Shown here: positions 9,226 through 18,158 of the stretch, piece by piece
How positions within the stretch are numbered: position 1 is the stretch's first letter
Layout of the letters: each line of letters starts with the position of its first letter
Assembly: GCF_003313245.1 (NCBI RefSeq)
Contig: NZ_QJSD01000001.1
Location: 1-64,000 of the forward strand
Direction: 5' to 3'
Length of the DNA stretch: 64,000 nucleotides
Source of the DNA: Primorskyibacter marinus
GTDB lineage: Bacteria > Pseudomonadota > Alphaproteobacteria > Rhodobacterales > Rhodobacteraceae
The notes under the pieces: generated by a model
Databases searched by the model: none
Told to the model about the DNA's origin: nothing
What the model saw: the letters and a program-made list of their open reading frames with translations, nothing else
Translations under genes and position numbers: made by a program

Positions 9226-11043
9226 TCAATTCTCTTCATACCACCAGACATCCGGATTCCAGCCGATCCAATCGCCATACATCGGGATGTTTTCGGGGAA
9301 TTTCAACTCTTTCACATGGGCGATGCGGCTGATGTTCCATTGATAGATCGGAATCACATAGCGCCCGGTGGTCAACACGCGGTCCAGCGCCTTGGCGGCG
9401 GCCAGAAAATCCTCGCGGCTTTCCGAGGTCAGCAGCCGGTCGATCATCGCGTCGGCTGCGGCTGATTTCATCCCCATCAGATTGCGCCCGCCCGGTGCAT
9501 CGGCCTCTTCGGACCCCCAGTAAAGACGCTGCTCATTGCCGGGGCTAAGCGACAGGCCGCGGCGCATATAGGTCATGTCGAAATCATAGCTGTTGATGCG
9601 TTCATTATACTGCGCGCTGTCGACGACCGTGATCCGGGGCGTGATGCCAAGACGTTTCAGCGAGCGGGCGAAGATGTCGATAATGGCCTGTTCCTCGCCG
9701 CCCGCCTGTTGCAGCAGGATGTCGAAGATGAAAGGCGCGCCATCGGCATTCTTCATCATGCCGTCCTGCACGGTCCAGCCGGCCTCTGCCAAAAGATCCA
9801 TGGCGCGGGCGATATTGCGGCGGTTCCGCTCTGATCCGTCCCCTTCGGGCAGAGTGTAGCCTTCGAGCGCGCCGGGCAGCAATTCATCCGCAAAAGGTTG
9901 CAGAAACTCCTTTACGCGGCCGGTGGCGGGGCCGTGATCCATCGCCAGCACCGAGTTGGAAAAATAAGAGGAGATGCGGGGCTGCTGCGAGCCGGTCATC
10001 GTCTCGTTGACATATTCGAAATTGAACGCGTGCAGCATGGCGTCGCGGACGCGCCAATCCGCAAAAATCCGGTTGCGGGTGTTCATCACGAATCCGGTGA
10101 TGCCCGAGGGGCGCTGATGGGGGATGACGGATTTGACCACATCGCCCTGAGTCACGGCGGGGAAATCGTATTGCGTGTTCCACTTCTCGACGTTGAATTC
10201 GCGCATCGCCGTCAACTGGCCCGCCTTGAACGCCTCGAACATCACAGAGCCGTCGCCGTAAAACTCCATACGGATCTGATCCAGATTGGCCTGTCCTGCC
10301 ATGAAGGGCAGGTCGCGACCCCAATATTCCGGGTTGCGGCGCAGGGAGACAAAGCGGCCAGCCTCGAAATCGTCGATCACATAAGGTGCCGTGGCGATCG
10401 GGATGGTATCGAGCCCGGATTCGCCGAACGCCTTGCCGTCCCACTGTGCCTTTTTCAGGATCGGCCGCATGCCGATCAACAACGCCAACTCGCGGTTCGG
10501 TTCGGAAAAGGTAAAGCGCAGGCTGCGGGGGCCGGTCTGTTCCATGCGGGCCACCTGATTCCACGTCCCGTGATAGCGTGGATGGCCTTCGGTGCCCAAA
10601 GTCTCGTAGGACCACATGACATCCTCGACCGTGACGGGGGTGCCATCGGAAAAGGCCGCCTCGGGGCGCAGGGTGAATTCCGCCCATTCGCGATTCGGCC
10701 CGACCTCGATTGATTCGGCCAAAAGTCCGTAAAGCGTAAAGGGTTCGTCCCAGCTTCGGCCCATCAGGCTTTCATAAGAAAGGTAGCGCAATTGCCACGG
10801 CGTTGTGCCCTTCAGGATGTGCGGATTGAGGCTGTCGAAGCTGCCGGTTTCGCCGGTGACGATGCGCCCGCCTTTGGGCGCATCCGAGTTTGCGTAGGGG
10901 AGGGACACAAAACCAGGTGGGAGCGCCGGATCGCCATACATAGCTATGCCATGTTGCGGCTCTGCCACGGTTGATGTCGCGGCGCAGCAAAGTGCAATTG
11001 CCAGCCCCTGACGCCGCAGAGATTGGAAAAAATCTGGTCCCAT
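9226..11043 (-). CDS. ABC transporter substrate-binding protein, family 5 (YejA-like)
   Basis: A periplasmic binding protein of about 605 residues. With the start at 11043 a normal signal peptide appears (RRQGLAIALCCAATSTVAEP); a longer start at 11103 would add 20 residues in front of it. The mature start HGIAMYGDPALPPGFVSLPYANSDAPKGG and the later WDEPFTLYGLLAESIE are typical of YejA-like microcin/oligopeptide binding proteins. The usual yejB, yejE and yejF genes are absent here, so it must work with permeases coded elsewhere or as an orphan. It is followed by the entericidin gene. Confidence 0.88.
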   Translation of the reverse strand: MGPDFFQSLRRQGLAIALCCAATSTVAEPQHGIAMYGDPALPPGFVSLPYANSDAPKGGRIVTGETGSFDSLNPHILKGTTPWQLRYLSYESLMGRSWDEPFTLYGLLAESIEVGPNREWAEFTLRPEAAFSDGTPVTVEDVMWSYETLGTEGHPRYHGTWNQVARMEQTGPRSLRFTFSEPNRELALLIGMRPILKKAQWDGKAFGESGLDTIPIATAPYVIDDFEAGRFVSLRRNPEYWGRDLPFMAGQANLDQIRMEFYGDGSVMFEAFKAGQLTAMREFNVEKWNTQYDFPAVTQGDVVKSVIPHQRPSGITGFVMNTRNRIFADWRVRDAMLHAFNFEYVNETMTGSQQPRISSYFSNSVLAMDHGPATGRVKEFLQPFADELLPGALEGYTLPEGDGSERNRRNIARAMDLLAEAGWTVQDGMMKNADGAPFIFDILLQQAGGEEQAIIDIFARSLKRLGITPRITVVDSAQYNERINSYDFDMTYMRRGLSLSPGNEQRLYWGSEEADAPGGRNLMGMKSAAADAMIDRLLTSESREDFLAAAKALDRVLTTGRYVIPIYQWNISRIAHVKELKFPENIPMYGDWIGWNPDVWWYEEN

Positions 11044-11122
11044 ATTGGCAACATTCCTCGACTGCTCTTGTTTTATGGAACCGGACCGTAACGATGGATT
11101 CACGCCTTTTCAAACTTTTAGC

Positions 11123-11151
11123 TTGGATGGCGGCGCAGGATTGCTTATAAA
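11123..11151 (+). promoter_or_regulatory. Predicted sigma-70 promoter for the candidate small RNA
   Basis: TTGGAT (11123-11128) and TATAAA (11146-11151) with exactly 17 bases between them. This is the best-formed plus-strand promoter in the stretch, and it points to the compact structured region ending in a terminator at 11226-11234. It is divergent from the solute-binding protein gene. Confidence 0.5.
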
Positions 11152-11157
11152 GGGGGC

Positions 11158-11234
11158 ACTGCTCGATAGGTTTCTTGCCTGTATGAAACCTGCCTCAATA
11201 ACTTAACGCCCGCTTCGTGCGGGCGTTTTTTTTT
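11158..11234 (+). ncRNA. Candidate small RNA of about 77 nt
   Basis: Downstream of a well-spaced promoter lie two hairpins and a U-tract with no reading frame. Hairpin 1 is AGGTTTC (11168-11174) with GAAACCT (11185-11191), loop TTGCCTGTAT. Hairpin 2 is AACGCCCGC (11205-11213) with GCGGGCGTT (11219-11227), loop TTCGT, followed by nine Ts: an intrinsic terminator in the plus direction. No plus-strand gene precedes the terminator (the nearest genes are on the minus strand), so it has no protein transcript to end. It could also be a leader for something downstream, but the terminator would stop that. Confidence 0.5.
11205..11234 (+). terminator. Rho-independent terminator
   Basis: A nine-base-pair GC-rich stem with a TTCGT loop followed by nine Ts. 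It is the clearest intrinsic terminator in the window, and it serves no plus-strand protein gene, which is the main argument for a small RNA gene here. Confidence 0.85.
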
Positions 11235-11844
11235 GGTAGGGTTTTGGCCCCACGCTTAAACCGCGCCACGGCAGAGAGGGGCAGATGGTGGACAAGAATA
11301 CGGTGTTGCAGCCCTGTATAACAACATGACGCGGGCCTGACGGGCAAAGCGGGATGGGTTGCCGGCGAGGGCTTTGCGATGGATGGTCCATATTCCGACC
11401 CGACGGCACAGATGCAGGAACCTACAGCGCTGGCGGCGTGATTCTGTCGCGAAATCGCGGGTGCGAATCGAACTGGCCAGCGACGTCGGTCATCATCACG
11501 CACATCTGCGATTCGGCTGCCGTATTGCGATATGGGCCGGATCGGCACCGATGGCGGGGCTGTCGGTACGGTGGCACGGATAGTTTGCTGTCCGAGGTGA
11601 TTGGCTTTGTCGGCGAGTTGTCGGAGGGGCAAGGTGCAGATCATAGATAATCGAGCTAAACCCCATTTCCGCGCGACAGTACGGTTATCCTCGCGGAGGT
11701 TCTGCGCCAGGGCGCGGCGCTGTGAATTGCGATGCGACCAAGTTATCGTGAAAACCCGATTTTCCCCTGTTTCTCGCGATTGTAGGGGCTAGGATGCTGC
11801 GCGACAGCATAGCGATGCATTCACGCAACGACGGAGACTATCAC
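11235..11844. other. About 600 bases without a supported gene upstream of bdhA
   Basis: Short frames occur on both strands but none has a recognisable family or a good ribosome binding site. No repeat or strong hairpin stands out. The last ~100 bases should hold the bdhA promoter, but I see no convincing -35/-10 pair. Confidence 0.5.
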
Positions 11845-12618
11845 ATGAGCTTGAAGGGCAAGACCGCCATCATCACCGGATCGAATTCAGGCATCGGGTT
11901 GGGCGTCGCACATGAACTGGCGCGTGCCGGCGCGGACGTGGTGCTGAATTCGTTCACCGACCGGGCAGAAGATCACAAGCTGGCCGAAGATCTGGCCGCG
12001 GAACATGGCGTCAAGGCGCGCTACATTCAGGCGGATATGTCCAAGGGCGATGAGTGCCGCAAGCTGATCGAAAGCGCAGGCGTTTGTGACATACTGGTGA
12101 ATAATGCCGGCATTCAGCATGTCGCGCCGATTGATGAATTCCCCGTCGAAAAATGGGACGCGATCATCGCCATCAACATGAGTTCGGCCTTTCACACCAC
12201 CGCTGCCGCCCTGCCGTTGATGCGCAAGGCGGGCTGGGGCCGTGTCATCAACATCGCCAGCGCGCATGGGCTGACGGCGTCGCCGTTCAAATCGGCCTAT
12301 GTGACGGCAAAGCACGGCATTGTCGGCATGACCAAGACCGTGGCGCTGGAAACCGCGCGCGAGCAGATCACCTGCAACGCGATCTGTCCGGGCTATGTTC
12401 TGACGCCGCTGGTCGAAGCGCAGATTCCTGACACCGCCAAGAAATACGACATGAGCGAGGATGAGGTGAAACAGAAGGTGATCCTTGAGCGCCAGCCCTC
12501 GAAAGAGTTCGCGACCGTCGAACAGATCGGCGGCACGGCGGTGTTCCTGTGTTCCTCCGCGGCAGAGCAAATCACCGGCACGACGATCAGCGTGGATGGC
12601 GGCTGGACGGCGCTTTGA
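11845..12618 (+). CDS. bdhA: D-3-hydroxybutyrate dehydrogenase
   Basis: A 257-residue short-chain dehydrogenase that interconverts 3-hydroxybutyrate and acetoacetate with NAD in polyhydroxybutyrate turnover. The cofactor loop TGSNSGIG is at residues 11-18, NNAG at 86-89, and the catalytic S139, Y152, K156 in INIASAHG and SAYVTAKHG. The ending ISVDGGWTAL and the segment SEDEVKQKVILERQPSKEFATVEQIG are highly typical of BdhA. The start at 11845 follows a GGAGA box; an upstream in-frame ATG at 11794 lacks one. A patatin gene follows, a common pairing in Rhodobacteraceae. Confidence 0.93.
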   Translation: MSLKGKTAIITGSNSGIGLGVAHELARAGADVVLNSFTDRAEDHKLAEDLAAEHGVKARYIQADMSKGDECRKLIESAGVCDILVNNAGIQHVAPIDEFPVEKWDAIIAINMSSAFHTTAAALPLMRKAGWGRVINIASAHGLTASPFKSAYVTAKHGIVGMTKTVALETAREQITCNAICPGYVLTPLVEAQIPDTAKKYDMSEDEVKQKVILERQPSKEFATVEQIGGTAVFLCSSAAEQITGTTISVDGGWTAL

Positions 12619-12773
12619 ACGGCGACAAAGGCTTTCGCGGTCAGGATCTTTCAGGCGTTGTTCTTGGCGATGCGGCCATGTCGAGCGGTGTCACCGGTGA
12701 CATCGGCGTGACCCGTACGACATTCACCCGAACCTTGTTGGAGGGCATGAAAGGCCTATGGCAAAACCGGTGA
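12615..12773 (+). CDS. Possible small protein between bdhA and the patatin gene
   Basis: A 52-codon frame could start at TTG 12615, overlapping the bdhA stop, or at ATG 12678 (31 codons), and ends at 12773 inside the patatin start. The C-terminal part (TRTTFTRTLLEGMKGLWQNR) looks protein-like, but no ribosome binding site precedes either start and I do not recognise a family. It may be only spacer. Confidence 0.2.
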   Translation: MNGDKGFRGQDLSGVVLGDAAMSSGVTGDIGVTRTTFTRTLLEGMKGLWQNR

Positions 12774-13804
12774 AAAAGCGGATCAATCTGGCGCTTCAGG
12801 GCGGCGGCGCGCATGGTGCCTATACTTGGGGTGTGCTTGACCGCCTGCTGGAAGAGCCGGATCTGGAAATCGCCGGAATTTCCGGCACATCGGCCGGGGC
12901 GTTGAACGGGGCCGCGCTGAAGGCCGGGCTGCGGCAGGGTGGGCGTGAACAGGCGCGCGACAATCTCGACTGGCTCTGGGGGCAGATCGGTGCCGTGAAA
13001 GACCTGCATGTGCCCGCCTGGATGGGCATGGCCATACCGGAGGCCCGATTGATTTCCGGCGCGCTGGAATGGTCCTTTCCCTACATGATGGCAGATTCCT
13101 TCAGCCGCATGGTATCGCCCTATGTCTGGGGGCCGTTTTATCGCAATCCGCTGGAACCGATCGTCAGCCAGTTTCATTATGACGATATTTGCGGGCCGGG
13201 TGGTCCTGACCTGTTCATCTGCGCCACCAATGTGCGCGATGGCAAGGTGCGGGTCTTTTCAGGCGACAGCATCAATGCCGATGTCGTCATGGCCTCGGCC
13301 TGCCTGCCGACCCTGTTTCAGGCCGTCACCCTGCGCGATCCGCGCTCCGGCAAGATGGAGCCGTTCTGGGATGGCGGCTATACTGGCAACCCCGCGCTGT
13401 TTCCGCTGTTTTCCAAGTCGCTGCCCGATGATCTGGTCATCATCAACATCAACCCGATCATTCGCGAGAAATTGCCCACGACACCGCCGGAGATCCAGAA
13501 CCGGATCAACGAGATCAGCTTCAACTCTTCGCTGCTGCGAGAGTTGCGGGCGATCAATTTCGTGCAACGGCTGATCGGTGGCGGGTCGGTGGTGGACGGG
13601 GCCATGAAGAATGTGCTGGTTCATATGATTTCGGACGACGCGCTGATGAACGACCTGTCGGTGGCCACCAAGACGATTGCGATCCCCTCCGTCCTGAGCA
13701 CGTTGAAGGCGGCAGGCCGGGCTGCCGCGCGCAGGTTTCTGGAAGAGCATTGGGACGATCTGAATGTGCGCCAGACAGCCGATCTGAAAGACATGTTCGA
13801 CTGA
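12758..13804 (+). CDS. Patatin-like phospholipase
   Basis: A 348-residue patatin-family serine hydrolase. The oxyanion loop GGGAHG is at residues 15-20, the nucleophile elbow GTSAG at 43-47 (Ser45), and the catalytic Asp in the WDGG motif at residue 205. These form the Ser-Asp dyad of patatins. No signal peptide is present, so it is probably cytoplasmic or membrane-associated. Bacterial relatives next to bdhA or phaZ genes have been proposed to act in lipid or polyhydroxybutyrate metabolism; the substrate here is not shown by the sequence. It likely shares the bdhA transcript. Confidence 0.9.
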   Translation: MAKPVKKRINLALQGGGAHGAYTWGVLDRLLEEPDLEIAGISGTSAGALNGAALKAGLRQGGREQARDNLDWLWGQIGAVKDLHVPAWMGMAIPEARLISGALEWSFPYMMADSFSRMVSPYVWGPFYRNPLEPIVSQFHYDDICGPGGPDLFICATNVRDGKVRVFSGDSINADVVMASACLPTLFQAVTLRDPRSGKMEPFWDGGYTGNPALFPLFSKSLPDDLVIININPIIREKLPTTPPEIQNRINEISFNSSLLRELRAINFVQRLIGGGSVVDGAMKNVLVHMISDDALMNDLSVATKTIAIPSVLSTLKAAGRAAARRFLEEHWDDLNVRQTADLKDMFD

Positions 13805-13851
13805 GTGAATGCCTGTCTCGGGACGTGGCCGCTGCGCAGTTTCGGTGCCGG

Positions 13852-14565
13852 TCAGGCGCTGAGGCGGCGCTTTTCTTCTGCCCGCAATTTCGCCTTGGCC
13901 AGATCGGCAGGCTCTTTTTCGTGCGGATAGACCAGCCCGGCCGAGATCACCAGCTTGGCGGCGTCCTCGACGGTCATGTCCAGCTCGACCACATCCTCGC
14001 GCGGTAGGAACAGCAGAAAGCCGGAAGTCGGGTTCGGCGTCGTCGGGACAAAGATGCTTAGCAAATCACCGGCCACTTCGGGACGGGCTGCGACCTCACC
14101 CTTGGCCTGGGTCGAGACAAAGCCGATCGCCCAGATGCCCTTGCGCGGATACTGGATCAGGCAGGCTTTCTCGAAGCTGCGGTCACTTTGCGCAAAAACC
14201 GTCTCGGCGATCTGTTTCACACCGGAATAGATCGACCGGACGATCGGAACGCCTTCCAGCAGGCTTTCGGCAAAGCGCAGGATGGACCGTCCGATCAGGC
14301 CCTTGGCGACCCAGCCGACGATGATGGTGAACAGCAAAAAGATGATCACGCCGACACCGCGCAGGTTGATGCCGATGTATTTTTCCGGCTGGAACGTATA
14401 GGGGACCAGCGGCAGCACAACCCCATCGACCCATCCGATCAGCGTCCAGATGAACCAGATCGTCAGCCCCACCGGGGCAATCACCACGAGGCCGGTCAGA
14501 AAGCTGGAGCGCAGGCCGGCAAACAGGCCAGGGCGTCGCGGGTCTTTGTCGAAAGGGCTGTTCAT
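13852..14565 (-). CDS. DUF502 membrane protein
   Basis: A 237-residue protein with two N-terminal membrane segments (around residues 20-45, FLTGLVVIAPVGLTIWFIW, and 68-90, VGVIIFLLFTIIVGWVA) followed by a soluble domain. Family features are the first-segment GLVVIAPVGLT box, LEGVPIVRSIYSGVKQI, and FVPTTPNPTSGFLLFLPREDV near residues 172-192. DUF502 proteins are conserved, inner-membrane and of unknown function. It stands alone between the patatin gene (convergent) and the pseudouridine genes. Confidence 0.9.
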   Translation of the reverse strand: MNSPFDKDPRRPGLFAGLRSSFLTGLVVIAPVGLTIWFIWTLIGWVDGVVLPLVPYTFQPEKYIGINLRGVGVIIFLLFTIIVGWVAKGLIGRSILRFAESLLEGVPIVRSIYSGVKQIAETVFAQSDRSFEKACLIQYPRKGIWAIGFVSTQAKGEVAARPEVAGDLLSIFVPTTPNPTSGFLLFLPREDVVELDMTVEDAAKLVISAGLVYPHEKEPADLAKAKLRAEEKRRLSA

Positions 14566-14636
14566 GGATCTTTCCGCAGGGGTCGGTCCGCCTCAAACTA
14601 AGGGGTCGGCCGGGGTGCTACAATGGGCGCGGCCGT

Positions 14637-15566
14637 TTAAGACGGCGCATTCCCCTGTCGTTTGCTCATTTCTTGCGCAATCTTCGCCGCCAGACGGGCA
14701 TTGTTGAGGACAAGTGCGATATTTGCGTCCAGCGACCGGCCTTTCGTCAATTCAAAGATGCGTTGCAACAGATAGGGCGTGACCGCCTTGCCGATGATCC
14801 CGTGCTGCTTGGCGTCGGCCGTGGCTTGCGCGATCACCGGCTGAATTTCAGATCGCGAGATCTCGGCCTCGACGGGGATCGGGTTGGCGATCAGCTGGCC
14901 GCCGGGCAGTCCAAGCGCGCGGCGTGCGACATGCGCTGCGGCAATGCCTGCGGGATTGTCGATGCGCAGCGGAGCGCGCAGGCCGGAATTGCGCGACCAG
15001 AAGGCCGGAAACGCATCCTGACCGACAGCTATGACCGGCACGCCGCGGGTTTCGAGTACCTCCAGCGTCTTGGCCAGATCAAGGATCGCCTTGGCACCGG
15101 CGCAAACCACGCTGACCGGCGTGATGGCCAGTTCCGCCAGATCGGCAGAGACGTCAAAGCTCATCTCGGCACCCTGATGTACGCCGCCGATGCCGCCTGT
15201 GGCGAAAACCTCGATACCTGCTTTCTCGGCCCCGATCATGGTGGCCGCGACGGTTGTGGCACCTGTGCCGCCTTGCGATATGCACACCGCCATATCGGCG
15301 CGGCTCAACTTGGACACACCTTTGGCCTGTGCCAGCTGTTCCAGCTGCGCATCGGTCAGCCCGACATGCAGGGTTCCATCGAGAACCGCGATCGTGGCAG
15401 GCTCTGCCCCATTGTCGCGCAGTTCCTTTTCGACCTGACGCGCGGTTTCAAGATTCTGGGGGTAGGGCATCCCGTGGGTGATAATGGTGCTTTCCAGCGC
15501 CACAACGGGGCGACGTTCGGCCAGTGCCTTTTCAACGGCGGGCGACAGAGTAAGCGAAGCAGTCAT
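14637..15566 (-). CDS. psuG: Pseudouridine-5'-phosphate glycosidase
   Basis: A 309-residue enzyme that splits pseudouridine 5'-phosphate into uracil and ribose 5-phosphate. Diagnostic segments are ALESTIITHGMPYPQNLETA near the N-terminus, VFATGGIGGVHQGAE in the middle, and the C-terminal GRSLDANIALVLNNARLAAKIA. Length equals the family. Its ATG overlaps the stop of the upstream kinase by four bases, so the two form a coupled psuK-psuG operon for pseudouridine salvage. Confidence 0.96.
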   Translation of the reverse strand: MTASLTLSPAVEKALAERRPVVALESTIITHGMPYPQNLETARQVEKELRDNGAEPATIAVLDGTLHVGLTDAQLEQLAQAKGVSKLSRADMAVCISQGGTGATTVAATMIGAEKAGIEVFATGGIGGVHQGAEMSFDVSADLAELAITPVSVVCAGAKAILDLAKTLEVLETRGVPVIAVGQDAFPAFWSRNSGLRAPLRIDNPAGIAAAHVARRALGLPGGQLIANPIPVEAEISRSEIQPVIAQATADAKQHGIIGKAVTPYLLQRIFELTKGRSLDANIALVLNNARLAAKIAQEMSKRQGNAPS

Positions 15567-16468
15567 AGCGGTGTTTCTCCTGAGACGTAATCGGCGGCCA
15601 CCTGCAAGGCAGAGGTCAGCGCCTCCTGCCTGTCGGTGCCGCGCTGTTCTGCGGCCATATGCGCGGCCATGAAAGTGTCGCCCGCGCCGGTGACACGGGT
15701 CACCAGCACCTCGGGCGGCATCTGTTGAATCACCCCGTCGGGTGAAGCATCCGAGGCGGGGCTGCCGCCATCGGTGACGAGCGCGCGCGCGGCACCGAGT
15801 TTCACCAGCGCAGCGGCGGCGGCGGCGCTGTCGTCAAAGCTTTGATGACACAGCAGCCCGGCCTCTTCGAGATTGACATATAACATGCCGCGGCCTTGCA
15901 GCAGGAAAGAGCGCAAGCGTTCCGCCTTGCCGGGCGAGGCGGGCGCGATGCGCAGATCGGCGCGGGCAAAGGCGGGATCCTTGGCGATCTCTTCCAGCAG
16001 GGTGGTGGTCAGGTTGCCATCCAGCGCGACGGTCCCGGTATATGGGGCCTCGGCGCCGCCCAGCGTGCCGTCGCGCAAGGGGGCCAGGATGCGCGCGCCT
16101 GCCGCTTCCAGTGAATGCGCGTCGGCGATTGCGGCAATCAGACCATTGGCACCCTCGACTGCCATGTAGACATCTGTCGGCAGATCCTCTGACCGGTAGA
16201 TATGGTCCATCACCAACCCGCGCGACGTGCAAGCGGCCACCAGTTCATCGCCCTCCGCATCGCGACCCACCGCTGACAGCAGCACCGGGCGCATCTCGAA
16301 TTGTGCCAGCGTCATCGCGATATTCAGCGCAACACCGCCGGGCAGCCGCGTGATCCGTCCGGGAACGTCCGATCCTTGACGCATATGGCTGGCGGCGCGG
16401 CCGATGACGTCCCAGAGGACGGAGCCGATGCAAATAATGGTATGGGGCGCGTGCGAAGTCATAAACAT
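15563..16468 (-). CDS. psuK: Pseudouridine kinase (PfkB family)
   Basis: A PfkB/ribokinase-family sugar kinase of about 301 residues. The N-terminal CIGSVLWDVIG strand-loop, the glycine motif GRITRLPGGVALNIAMTLAQF and the C-terminal signature VTRVTGAGDTFMAAHM with the catalytic Asp are all present. Fusion by overlap with psuG makes pseudouridine the likely substrate. The start could be 16468 or 16462 (both ATG, with an AGGGAA box upstream); the frame extends further to 16588 but that part is not kinase-like. It is divergent from the HupE-like gene. Confidence 0.9.
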   Translation of the reverse strand: MFMTSHAPHTIICIGSVLWDVIGRAASHMRQGSDVPGRITRLPGGVALNIAMTLAQFEMRPVLLSAVGRDAEGDELVAACTSRGLVMDHIYRSEDLPTDVYMAVEGANGLIAAIADAHSLEAAGARILAPLRDGTLGGAEAPYTGTVALDGNLTTTLLEEIAKDPAFARADLRIAPASPGKAERLRSFLLQGRGMLYVNLEEAGLLCHQSFDDSAAAAAALVKLGAARALVTDGGSPASDASPDGVIQQMPPEVLVTRVTGAGDTFMAAHMAAEQRGTDRQEALTSALQVAADYVSGETPL

Positions 16469-16579
16469 CTTTTGAACGGTTCCCTGCGGCGACGCAACAG
16501 GACTTCGCCGTGTTGAAGTTTCTACTTGATTGATGATCCACCTGAAATACTTTGCAAAGACAAGTTCTTCGGAGGGCGC

Positions 16580-17896
16580 ATGCCACATTTGTTACTCGTT
16601 CGTCTGCTGACAGGCGTCTTCTTGCTGATTTCCGCGTCCACCGCTTGGGCACATGAGGTGCGCCCTGCAATCGGCGATCTGACAGCAGCCGACGGCCGGT
16701 TGGAATTGGCATTGTCATTGAACGCCGAAGCGCTTGTTGCTGGGGTCAACCTTGACGGTGTGACAGACACGGACGAGACGGACAGTTCCGACCGTGTCGA
16801 TGCGCTGCGCGCGCTGTCGCCGGAGGAGATGGCTGAACGCCTGCGCGCGGCGCTTGCCGATGTCGTGGCAGCACTCGACCTGCGGGCAGGCGACGCGCCG
16901 CTGAATGCCCAGCTCGACAGCATTGACGTGGCGCCGGTGGGAAATACCGACCTGCCGCGTGACACGACGATTGTGCTCAGCGCCGATCTGCCGCCTGCCG
17001 TCGATACGGTGCAGATGTCCTGGCCTGCGGAATACGGCACGCTGGTGCTGCGCCAGCAGGGCGTCGAGGATCCCTATACCGAATACCTTTCGGGCGGGCA
17101 GGGCAGTGGGCCCATATCGATCTCGGGTGGCGATCAGCGCGGGGCGCTTGCGACCTTTGCCGCCTATGTGCCGGTGGGGTTTGATCACATCCTGCCGCTG
17201 GGCCTCGACCATATCCTCTTTGTGCTGGGGCTGTTCTTCCTGTCGCCGCGCATCCGGCCACTCTTGTGGCAGGTTTCGGCCTTCACGCTTGCCCACACCG
17301 TGACGCTGGCGCTTGGCGCGACCGGGGTGGTCAGCGTGTCACCCGCCATTGTCGAGCCGCTGATCGCGGCCTCCATCGCCTATGTCGCCTTCGAGAATAT
17401 CCGCTCGCCGGTCATGAGCCGCTGGCGGCCGCTGGTGATCTTCGGGTTCGGGCTGCTGCACGGGTTGGGCTTTGCCTCTGTTCTGGGAGAGTTCGGATTG
17501 CCGCAGGACCGGTTCCTGTCCGCGCTGATAGGTTTCAATATCGGTGTGGAACTGGGTCAGTTGACCGTGATCGCTGCGATGCTGGCGCTGGTCTGGGTGG
17601 CGTTGCGTGTCGATGAGGGGCGCGCCAAGGTCGAGGCCGGGCAGACCGTCTATGGCGTGCTGATCGTGCTGTTCCTGGGGGCCGGTTTTCTGGTGGATCG
17701 GGGCGCGATGGCGGCAGTGCTGGAGGTCGATCCGATCGTCTTTCTCGCGCCGCTTGCCGTGCTGTCGGCGCTGTGTCTGGCATCGGTCACGCTGGTTGAC
17801 GAACTGGCGGCCTATCGCCGGTTTGTCGAAATCCCGGCCTCTGCCGTGATTGGTCTGGTGGGCCTCTATTGGGTGATCGAACGGGTTTTCCTTTAG
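16580..17896 (+). CDS. HupE/UreJ-like membrane protein with a long periplasmic N-domain
   Basis: A 438-residue protein. After a signal peptide (HLLLVRLLTGVFLLISASTAWA, then HEVRPA) comes a soluble domain of about 175 residues, then a HupE/UreJ_2 membrane region: GFDHILPLGLDHILFVLGLFFLSP, FTLAHTVTLAL and LLHGLGFASVLGE. The conserved His/Asp residues resemble metal-permease sites. HupE/UreJ members are linked to nickel uptake, but no hydrogenase or urease genes lie here. The start at 16580 follows a CGGAGGG box. Confidence 0.85.
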   Translation: MPHLLLVRLLTGVFLLISASTAWAHEVRPAIGDLTAADGRLELALSLNAEALVAGVNLDGVTDTDETDSSDRVDALRALSPEEMAERLRAALADVVAALDLRAGDAPLNAQLDSIDVAPVGNTDLPRDTTIVLSADLPPAVDTVQMSWPAEYGTLVLRQQGVEDPYTEYLSGGQGSGPISISGGDQRGALATFAAYVPVGFDHILPLGLDHILFVLGLFFLSPRIRPLLWQVSAFTLAHTVTLALGATGVVSVSPAIVEPLIAASIAYVAFENIRSPVMSRWRPLVIFGFGLLHGLGFASVLGEFGLPQDRFLSALIGFNIGVELGQLTVIAAMLALVWVALRVDEGRAKVEAGQTVYGVLIVLFLGAGFLVDRGAMAAVLEVDPIVFLAPLAVLSALCLASVTLVDELAAYRRFVEIPASAVIGLVGLYWVIERVFL

Positions 17897-18158
17897 GAGA
17901 GGCCTGATAGCGCCCGCAAATTCAGGAGTTTGCACGCTTTTCAGTCGTCCCACTCTTTCCGCGGCGCAACGATGGCGGCACCCAACAAGCGGCTTGCAAT
18001 GCATCAGGGCTTGCGCGCGGCTTTGATGCGGTCTATACGCGCGCCACTCAATCCGCAGGTATGGGCGGGCTGATGGGGGAGACATCCTCATCCGTCCACC
18101 GGTTGGCGCATTCCGCGCTGCACCCCGTACCAAGGCGAAAACCGGAAAGGATAAAGAC
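17897..18158. other. rpsB upstream region
   Basis: No gene. It should contain the rpsB promoter and an untranslated leader, which in many bacteria binds S2 for autoregulation. I see no clearly conserved leader hairpin and cannot place a promoter with confidence. The ribosome binding site AAAGGA lies before the rpsB ATG. Confidence 0.5.

Noticed and set aside
11440-11490. A tRNA-like segment around GGGTGCGAATCGAAC
   Set aside because: No TPsiC arm consensus (GGTTCGAATCC) and no acceptor stem or anticodon arm could be folded around it.
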